Notes under the pieces: generated by a model | What the model saw: only the letters and a program-made list of their open reading frames with translations | Database searches by the model: none | Told to the model about the DNA's origin: nothing | Shown here: positions 57,009 to 64,000 of the stretch, piece after piece | Layout: each line of letters starts with the position of its first letter | How positions within the stretch are numbered: position 1 is the stretch's first letter | Translations under genes and position numbers: made by a program | Source: Lycium barbarum | Taxonomy: Eukaryota > Streptophyta > Magnoliopsida > Solanales > Solanaceae | Direction of reading: 5' to 3' | Length of the DNA: 64,000 nt | Assembly: GCF_019175385.1 (NCBI RefSeq) | Contig: NC_083341.1 | Location: 20,406,203 to 20,470,202, forward strand

Positions 57009-59280
57009 TCAGGGTTGGATAGGGTTGGAAGAACTGGCAAGGTTGAAGGCTTTGAACATCATGTCTAGTCTGGCATCCGCAGCTTCGTGATTAGCCAAGA
57101 TTTGCTCCTGAAGCTCGACAACTTTCTTTATGAGAATGGAATTAACCTCTCGCAACTCTGCCACTTCTGTCGCTGTATCACCACTGGGACCAGGTACCTC
57201 AAGCTTGAGTCTAGTGATTTTCGCCTTCAACAGGGTGTTCTCGACCTGCAACCTCTCGATATCAGCCAAGATCTTCTCATTTGCTTCAATCAGACCAGAT
57301 ATGGTAGATGTGGTCCCTACTCCTCCTTTATTTGGAACACATTCACACTCTTCCAGAGTGGACATAGAGAACATTTGCTTTTTGGTCCCTTTAGAGGCTT
57401 TACCAAGAGGCATATTGGAATGCTCAAACACTTTGGTGAGAAGAAAGTCATAGAGCAGACCATGCTTACCGTCCTTGATATCCACAACCTTGATCATGTG
57501 CTGCAGCATAATGCCAGGAAAGTTGATCGAATGGCCACTATCCAGAATTTCCATAAGGACTTGGTCCGTCCGGGAAGCAATACATCGTTTCTCAGTGCGA
57601 GGAAGCAGGATCTTGTTTACAAATTCAAAGAGCAATTGATATTGAGACCTCATTTGTTTCTTACAGATCTTCTCAGTGGTCACATGCTAGCCCCTTTTAA
57701 CTATGTGAAGCTTGAAATATGCAGTAGCCTTGTCTCCCTCCTCCAGTTGATTTACTCCAGCAATTGGAACACCAAGAATTGTCCCCAACAGTTCTTCATT
57801 GAGTGTAAAATCCACCTGACCAACTTGGCAAACCAATGAGTAGTCATCAGTGTACTGAAGATTTACAATGATATCGGCTACTTCTTTCTCATAGGCCACT
57901 GCAGGACCTTCCATTAGGTGCTTCCATTGTTGAGATTTAAGAACTTCCATCAAATCCTCTAACGTTTTATGGCCGATGATCTCTGGATCAATGACCTTTC
58001 CCAGTAAAACCTTTTGGCCTTGTAGATTACGTTGGCATTCCCTTTCCATTGCAAGCGTGCTTTTCATTGAGGAACTAGGTCCTTCGATATTGACTTTCCT
58101 CCTTTTTAAAGAACTTGCCTCCTTAATAGAATCGCCTTTTCTTTTCTGAGGGGATTTTGACACCATTCTCCCCTTTGCCATGGCTTTTTCCTTTTCACTT
58201 TTGGAGTTTTGTCGAACCAAGGGGGTTTCCTCCTCCTCTTCTTTGCCATCAAACACAACAATTACTTTCTCCTCGTCATCCCTCAACTTAGACAAATTTT
58301 CAAAGTGAACTCGCCTCCTCCTTTGACTAGTTATCTTTGCTTTGTTAACCAGTAAGTTAAAGTCTAATCTTGCCTTAGACTTCTGCCTTGTAGTGGGAGG
58401 TCTCTTTCTTTGCTCAGAAGAAGGCTTCCTATCAGCAAAATGTTTTCTTTTGCTTTCCCCCTTTCTCATCTGCTTAGCACTTCCAGACCTTTGTCTATAT
58501 ACAGACCTCAATATAATATCATCATTAGAATTTACTTCATCCCTTTCAGAGTTAACCCTTTTAGAGTGGTTAGAGAAACCATATTCCTCCTCTGAAGAGG
58601 CTTTCCGTTTAGGTATGGGTTCCTTCCATGGAACTGCAATTATAGACACCTAATGAGAGGCAGATGCTATTTCAGAGGGATGAGGTCCCACACTCACTAC
58701 ATTATGACCTAAACTGCTCTGTTCCTCCTGAGTTGAAGCACCCATTTCCTTAATGCCCAACCCCCCACTGTTTCCAGGTTCAGTGGAGACATTGTCTACA
58801 CTATTCGTTGGTGCACCACCCATTGCCACTCTTATCCAAAACCCCAGAAACTTCCATACTTGCAAGAGACATTGGATTACCTGAATCTGAAGGAACGTCC
58901 CTCAAGTCTCCCATTTCAATTGCAGTCTCTGTTTTCATTTCTTGACTTATTACCTCCATGTCATCATCCTTTGCAATAACATTGATAAATGTCTCAAGAT
59001 TTGGAGAGGTCAGCATAGTAGGAGTGCTTTCTTCTGAAGTGGGTTTCTTATAGGAGGGGGGGGGGGGGGGGGGAGTAGGCACAAACTTCTTTGGGATTTG
59101 GTTTTTACGAGTTCTAGAGAAAATGACAGGTTTTGGAGAAAACATTATAGGGTTTGGTTATTTGGGAAGGGAAGCGGTGGGAGATGATGAACTCGTTTGT
59201 TGGTTGGTTAAAGTACACTATTTGGGAAAGGAAGGGTTGATTTCTGAGACACTAGAAGGTGGAACTTCTTTGTTGGACAT
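57009..59280 (-). pseudogene. Sirevirus env-like ORF (plant transposon protein domain), broken
   Basis: The frame opens at 59280 (MSNKEVPPSSVSEINPSF) and runs through a poly-proline stretch encoded by the G18 run at 59056-59073 and an acidic part. A very basic segment with nuclear-localisation-like clusters follows (KRKASSEEE, QRRRRVHF, KSPQKRKG). Then comes a conserved domain (GKVIDPEIIGHKTLEDLMEV, LNEELLGTILGVP, QYQLLFEFVNKILLPRTEK) and C-terminal coiled coils (residues near 57280-57080). I recognise the domain as the PF20167-like 'plant transposon protein' found in env-like ORFs. In-frame stops lie at 58650-58652 and 57687-57689, with frameshifts at 59,100-59,200 and 58,800-58,870. The role of such proteins is unknown. 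No clear signal peptide or membrane segment was seen. Confidence 0.65.
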
Positions 59281-59758
59281 GATTGAATTGAGCAGAGCAG
59301 ATAGGGACGATGAAGACTGAATGATAAGAGTAAAGTGAGAGAGAGAGAGAAGGATCTTTATAGTTGGGTTTTAAATGAGGGTGAAGGAACCAGTTCCCAT
59401 TAGCAAACAAAACGGTTTCATTTAAGTCGGGTCGGTTATGAAAAAGTGTGATGATTCGACGTTGGATTGTGAAAGGAGGTGGGGACGAATAATGACATGG
59501 CATCTTGACAGTTTAATACTAGCATATAAGTATTGAAAGGACTACTAACCTGAGTCAATGGGACCAGGTCCCTTAACTACATTGATTTGATATAGCTTAG
59601 GCAAAAACTTCTGAAATATGCAATAGCTTCAGTGCTTTGGCTATCCTGAGAGTGTCATGTGAGTATACCTGTAACAGTACAAGAATGAGTCAGATGTCTC
59701 AAAAAACACTTAGAGCATTGTACCTTCTCTCTTGACATAGCCAATCATTGAAGGATAA
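59281..59758 (-). other. Gap between Sirevirus pol and env-like ORF
   Basis: No gene. A GA-rich stretch at 59337-59351 lies just upstream of the env-like ORF on the minus strand, together with a TATAAAGATCC-type word (59355). It could serve as a promoter for the ORF, which is inference. Confidence 0.35.
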
Positions 59759-60058
59759 CTAGTGGAGCTTGATCAAGCCCAACTCCAAATGATTTCTTTC
59801 AAAATGTTCTCTGCTCAGTGCCTTGGTGAAAATATCTGTAATCTGATCTTCTGTGTTGCAGAACTTCATGCAGATCAACCTTTTTCGACATTGTCTCTTA
59901 GAATATGATGCCTCACATCAATGTGCTTAGTTCTCTTGTGGTGCACCAGATTTTTTGCCATATTCAGGGCACTTGTATTGTCACAAATCAAAGGCACACA
60001 TGCATTAAAGACACCAAAGTCCTCAAGTTGTTGTTTGATCAACAATAATTGAGCACAA
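59759..60058 (-). pseudogene. Copia RNase H, C-terminal part
   Basis: The minus strand reads PLICDNTSALNMAKN, TKHIDVRHHILRDN, then MKFCNTEDQITDIFTKAL and a stop at 59759-59761, the end of a copia polyprotein. A one-base change near 59880 shifts the frame. The upstream part is removed by the insertion at 60059. Confidence 0.85.
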
Positions 60059-61404
60059 TGATGCGCTCAAATTACACCTATTAATGGTATAACGCGAACG
60101 TTGTCAAATAAGTAACCCAATGAGGTTGGGGTTGAATCCCACAGAGAATATGGCGTGAAAAGTTTACTAAACGAGTATTATACTAATCTTGCGGTCCTGG
60201 TATATTCCAGAAAAGGGTTTTATAGTTGATTTGGTTTGTGGACTAATTTAAACTTACTGGAAATTTAAAGTTGTAAATATATGGGTAAAAAGAACCAAGG
60301 TTGTGTCCCCGTCAGATAAAGTGTATGTTCATGGGTATCGATCTTGATATACTTTTAATGGACTGTTTGTATGGATGCATTTAACCTCTATGTGAATCTA
60401 AACTATTTCCCAATAAGAAAAGATTATTTCTTTCTATGCTTTTTCCAAAGATAAGAAAGAATGCATGAAGAACGGTTAATTATGCCAAGTAAATTCCTCT
60501 TATTCCTAAGTGAATTTATTAAACAAGGTTTAAAGCCCTGAGTTCTTGTTATTTGTTCTTATCTAACCCTAGCTATTTTCCCAAATAAACTAAAGTTTAT
60601 GGTGTGAGCTAGTGTTTGCAACCACTAACTATATGATGAATACGAAGAACAAATAAATCCTAACAATCCATTATGCGTATATCTTTCATGATCCCCAATC
60701 ACAAAGCACCCATCCTTGGGTTCACAACCTTAGTAAAGGTGTTTAGCTACTCATGACAACAAGAAAATAATAAAAGATTGAAGATTGCATAATTGAATTA
60801 TTGTATTGAACTTACGAATAAAACTTGAAAGTAATGAATGTAATTGTCTGGAAATCTTCAAAAGCAATAATGACTCAAAAGTAATTACTACAAGTCTAAA
60901 ACTCGCGATGTCTGAAAAATAAAACCTAAACAGGTATTTATACAAGTTAAAACTCGGAATAATCAATCCCAGTCCCGTTCCATCTCGGCTAGCACTTTGA
61001 CGGGTCGTCTTTGCACTTCGACGGTCGTCGACATGCTCGACGACCAACTCGACGATCTGATTACCCTTTATCACCCTGCAGGAATTCCACCGTCGAAGCA
61101 CTTCGACGGGCCGTCGATCATGTCGACAGTGCAAGTCGACGATCTGAGTATGCTTTGATGTTTTTGATACTTCGTCGGAACTTTTTGACGATGCGATTTG
61201 ACAGGCCGTCGAGCATGTTGACGGTCCGTCCTTATGCTTATCAGAACAGATTGCCTATTTTCCTTGTTTTTTCGCTTTCCGAGCATTCTAACTTCAAAAT
61301 ACCTGCACTACACATAAAACACATCAAACTACCACGAACTTGCTCGAAAACTAGTAAAACTTAGAGTTAAAGAGCATTAGATGTGCCAAAATCCTGGCAC
61401 ATCA
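60059..61404 (-). repeat. 3' LTR of the Athila-related element
   Basis: It runs TGATGCGCTC...GGCACATCA on the plus strand, 1346 bp. It holds a TCGACGG/CCGTCGA array at 60995-61230 and a TATA-like TTGTATAAATACC (60933-60946, minus). The short frames within it are not genes. Confidence 0.8.
60995..61230 (-). repeat. TCGACGG/CCGTCGA palindromic motif array
   Basis: Words such as TTCGACGGGCCGTCGA (near 61102), TTCGACGGTCGTCGACATG (61017), CTCGACGACC, GTCGACGATCTGA (twice) and GACAGGCCGTCGA recur. The array ends about 50 bases upstream of the TATA-like box on the minus strand, at nearly the same LTR offset as in the first Athila-like LTR. Confidence 0.75.
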
Positions 61405-61416
61405 ACACCCCCAACT
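61405..61416 (-). promoter_or_regulatory. Polypurine tract of the Athila-related element
   Basis: AGTTGGGGGTGT on the minus strand directly precedes the 3' LTR and fixes the element's direction. Confidence 0.65.
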
Positions 61417-63030
61417 GAAACTCTTTGCTTGTCCTCAAGCAAGTCAACTAACAGACTCAATCTACAAATGTCTCGATATCATAAAGTAAAGCTGTCTACA
61501 GTGGTTGTGGCAATTAACTTCCGGCATATCCAATGTATCGCAATGACTCTCCCCCCAATAAAGACAAAACCATACAAGGACTCGTTGCAACTAATCATGA
61601 TGCTTTAATTTATGACATCTAGTTATCACAGAAACCATAGTGCACACGAATCAAGACTCACGGGAAACCAGTCACTTAACAAATTCTAATGCCCTCACAA
61701 AGACCAAAGAATGTCCCAACATATATGTACACACAGAACGGGACAGAAGACAAAGAAGAAGAGAAACACTCACAAAGAAATTCTCTAGCTATGCATGCAC
61801 ATACCATAAGCTTGCCCTTATTTTCAGCGCCTTCAACTTGGACAGTTCGGCTGTGATCACACTAGGACTTTTTCAAGGCTGTAATGTAGGCTTGGGGACG
61901 GGTAGGATAGATATTTGGGCAACAGTGACTCACCCTCGAACACTACATCTTATTCTTCTCTTTTACCCTTTTCGCCTTTTGTTTTCTTCTCTTCTTTCTT
62001 TTAGTTGCCTCAGTGTGGTTTTATTGTGATTCTACTTCTCTACACATTTTTCTTTTTTTTTTCTTTGGTTACTATTTTTTTTCTTTTACACTTACCACAC
62101 CACTGTCTTTTAACTAGGCACTTTTCTTCACCCCACTTTAGGCTTATGCCTCATATTCCCCTTAGTCCACCTATCACCCCCAACTTAGACTTTTAGCCTC
62201 AATCTTATTATTTTAGTGCCAAGGAGGGACCGGGTGCAAAAAGAGATGGATATTAAGAACAGGTATCGGCTTGTTACGGCTAATCAAAGACAGGTTTTCA
62301 GGCTCAAAATGGCTAACAAGGGATATTAATCTATGGGTAGGCTTATATTGTGGCGAAACAGGGGTTTCCTAACACAAACAAAGCCTAAGATCATTTCACA
62401 GCTTCACTTATCTTCAGAATGCGGGCACGACTAACCAGGCAAGTTCTAGATTACATAAAAAACTAGAGAATATATCTACAAAACCTCACAATCATGGCAT
62501 CAGAATTGTCAACACACTAGTCTCCCCGCTAAAATTCTGCACACAAGGTAACCCAATAATCTAAATGTCACAAAAGGAAGCATGCATGTCAATTACACAA
62601 CCAAGTCCATTTTTTTTTCGAAAATTTTGGAGGGGAGTACTTTTTCTCAAAATCAAAATAAAACAACCCTAAATTAATCAAGTCACTACCACATAAGTCA
62701 ACAACACTCTACTTTATCTAAACACGACCTAAACGTTCCAGGTTCAACAAGAAATAAACCCCTCAAGAAAAGAACCATGGCAAAGAAAAGCCGAGGGGGT
62801 CCTAAACACATATGATGCATCAAATACTCCTAACCCCAACTGAAAAAGTCTGCAATGTCCCCAATGCAGAAAAAAGTAATACCAGGGAGTAGGAATACCT
62901 GTGGCGCATCAGCAGCGGCATCAGCTGCAACATCAGCAACAACATCAGTAGTGGTGCCCGTAGGCACTGACACTGGAGTAGGAAGGGGTGGTGGCAATGT
63001 CTCACCACCGGGAGCACTGCTCGAGGTGGC
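61417..63030 (-). other. Interior of the Athila-related element, no gene seen
   Basis: The minus-strand region between the decayed ORF and the LTR is untranslated-like, with T-rich tracts (62040-62100). Frames on either strand are short and without recognisable domains. Confidence 0.5.
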
Positions 63031-63896
63031 TCATCTAGTCCCAAACTGGACATTCTCAATGAGCGATCTCTGAATGGCCTCTGCCACCTGCTGCTCCTCT
63101 ATACTCCGACCCCTAGGACGAGTGCTCTCTCATACCTCCTCCTCATCACGAGCCGCTCTCTTCCTCTTTCCCCGACCACCTGCTATGGTAGGCGAAACTA
63201 ACTGCACCACTGGGAGGTCCTCCTCAATATCCTCCGCAACAGATGGTGGTACTGCTACTAGGCTCGGATCACGGGCTTTCAATAGTGCCACATCAACCTT
63301 AAGCTGCTCTAATCTGCCCTCAAAGCATCTGTAGAAGTGGTCGGGTGAGCCATCTCCAGTGTAGTCAATCTCAACTCAAATCCATCCAGCCGAGTGGACA
63401 GTATCGTCGTCACAGGATGTAATGCCTCCTGCACTCTCGTCCTCACATAGTCATCCAGCTGGTTTACTATGATCTTCGACTGCTGGTCCGCTGTAGCCGC
63501 CTGTTTAGCAAATTTCCTAAAGTTGTACATTGAGAATGCATATGGATCAACTCTAGCAGTACCCTGGGGCTGTGCAGCTAGACCCGCTGGCTGTAGGACT
63601 GAACCCTGAGGTGGTGGAGCCGAAGTCTGTGGGTCAGGAATAGTAGTCTGAGTCTTGGCGGAATCATCACCAACATTAGCAGCTGCAGTCTCAGAATCTG
63701 CAGCCTGGACAGTCTCACTAATAGGGGAAGCAGTGGCGGGTAACTCCAGTGTAGAGCCACCCGCAGCCTCGGGATGAATCAGCTCCTGCGGTAGGGGTAC
63801 CCCTCCAAGTGCCATTGGGAAGCCATCCGCTTCCCCTTGGCTTTCCTCAACGGCCTCATACTTGCTATTTTTTATCGAATAAACCTGATGTGGCAT
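63031..63896 (-). pseudogene. Unknown retroelement ORF with coiled coil and UIM-like motif, broken
   Basis: The frame opens at 63896 (MPHQVYSIKNSKYEAVEESQ) after an in-frame TAG. It is Ala/Pro/Thr-rich to about residue 110, then shows YAFSMYNFRKFAKQAATADQ, a helical DDYVRTRVQEAL part and a coiled coil. The frame stops at 63309, but coding sense continues in a neighbouring frame from about 63325 (EGRLEQLKVDVALLKARD), through an acidic part to a basic GRGKRKRAARDEEE and a TGA near 63135. It then continues after the stop to IEEQQVAEAIQRSLIEN before a stop at 63031-63033. The last motif fits the ubiquitin-interacting motif pattern. The protein family was not recognised. It may be the tail of an env-like or gag-like ORF. 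Confidence 0.5.
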
Positions 63897-64000
63897 GATT
63901 TTACGCTACAATCGATGCTTTTCGGCTATAAGTTTTACTAATTTTTAAGCAAGTCTATGTGATTTTTAGTGTTTTTCAGGTAACGGAACTGATTCGGAAT
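63897..64000. other. Right edge of the window, nothing seen
   Basis: No feature beyond continuation of the Athila-related interior. Confidence 0.4.

Larger units (their letters stand above)
55788..60058 (-). mobile_element. Sirevirus-like Ty1/copia element, 3' part
   Basis: On the minus strand the order is RNase H (60058-59759), a 480 bp gap, an env-like ORF (59280-57009), an untranslated tail with a 53 bp tandem repeat, a polypurine stretch and the 3' LTR (56550-55788). An extra ORF after pol is the hallmark of SIRE/Sireviruses. The element is cut at 60058 by an Athila-related element, so the 5' part lies beyond the window. Confidence 0.7.
60059..64000 (-). mobile_element. Athila-related LTR element, 5' part outside the window
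   Basis: A 3' LTR (60059-61404) is preceded on the minus strand by a polypurine tract (AGTTGGGGGTGT, 61416-61405) and an interior extending past the right edge. The LTR resembles that of the first Athila-like element over its inner 100 bases. No gag or pol is visible before the window ends, only an uncharacterised ORF, so autonomy cannot be judged. It is inserted in the Sirevirus RNase H; the left flank is cacaa. Confidence 0.7.

Noticed and set aside
57087..57839. 250-codon plus-strand open frame
   Set aside because: Antisense shadow of the env-like ORF, whose minus-strand reading shows the known domain and coiled coils.

Overview
The window is plant nuclear DNA, most likely from a Solanaceae species. 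The evidence is a TS/SolS-like SINE ending in GTTGTT repeats, several long-terminal-repeat (LTR) families whose layout I recognise from that family, and a UGT72-type glucosyltransferase. I see one convincing host gene, the minus-strand UGT at 51.5-54.0 kb (two exons, 481 residues). Nearly everything else is nested transposable elements. No tRNA, rRNA, CRISPR or bacterial-type features were seen.

Layout. 1-7974: minus-strand Athila-like Ty3/gypsy element with gag, protease, RT/RNase H, integrase, PBS and 5' LTR; it is broken by nonsense changes and frameshifts, and its 3' LTR lies off the left edge. It sits in a minus-strand Ogre/Tat-like element (ORF1 remnant 8.4-10.0 kb, PBS at 10.54 kb, very long 5' LTR 10554-20604), which also holds a chromovirus-like solo LTR (12128-15000, flanks catac/catac). 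The Ogre-like element itself interrupts a Ty1/copia element (gag fragment 20605-20791). The copia LTR was then split by a complete Tekay/Del-type chromovirus (20944-30448, flanks ttaca/ttaca) with 2.9 kb LTRs and a badly eroded interior.

30.9-34.0 kb holds several MITE or foldback elements. About 34.5-40.0 kb is a plus-strand Ogre-like LTR containing a solo chromovirus-like LTR (37046-38876). 40078-46673 is an Ogre-like solo LTR in the opposite orientation, inserted in a SINE (flanks agtac/agtac) and carrying a Mutator-like element that appears to have captured an exon of a mitochondrial-carrier gene. 47049-50705 is a second Mutator-like element, with a copia fragment fused to a TRIM-like module inside it. 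The UGT gene follows, then a 316 bp CACTA miniature. A Sirevirus-like copia element (55788-60058; 3' LTR, env-like ORF, RNase H) is cut by an Athila-related element (60059 to past 64000) with a 3' LTR and a decayed ORF containing a possible ubiquitin-interacting motif.

Most notable pattern: five different LTR families each carry a short family-specific palindromic motif, repeated or overlapping, just upstream of the TATA-like box (GCGACTCGCA, TCGACGG/CCGTCGA, GTTACGG/CCGTAAC, CCGCTATAGCGG, CTGTAGCTACAG). Separately, three chromovirus-like LTR families share a CAGTAC-GTACTG-like motif followed by a hairpin whose stem sequence changes while pairing is kept. Element names come from recognising motifs and architecture by eye; no search was run.
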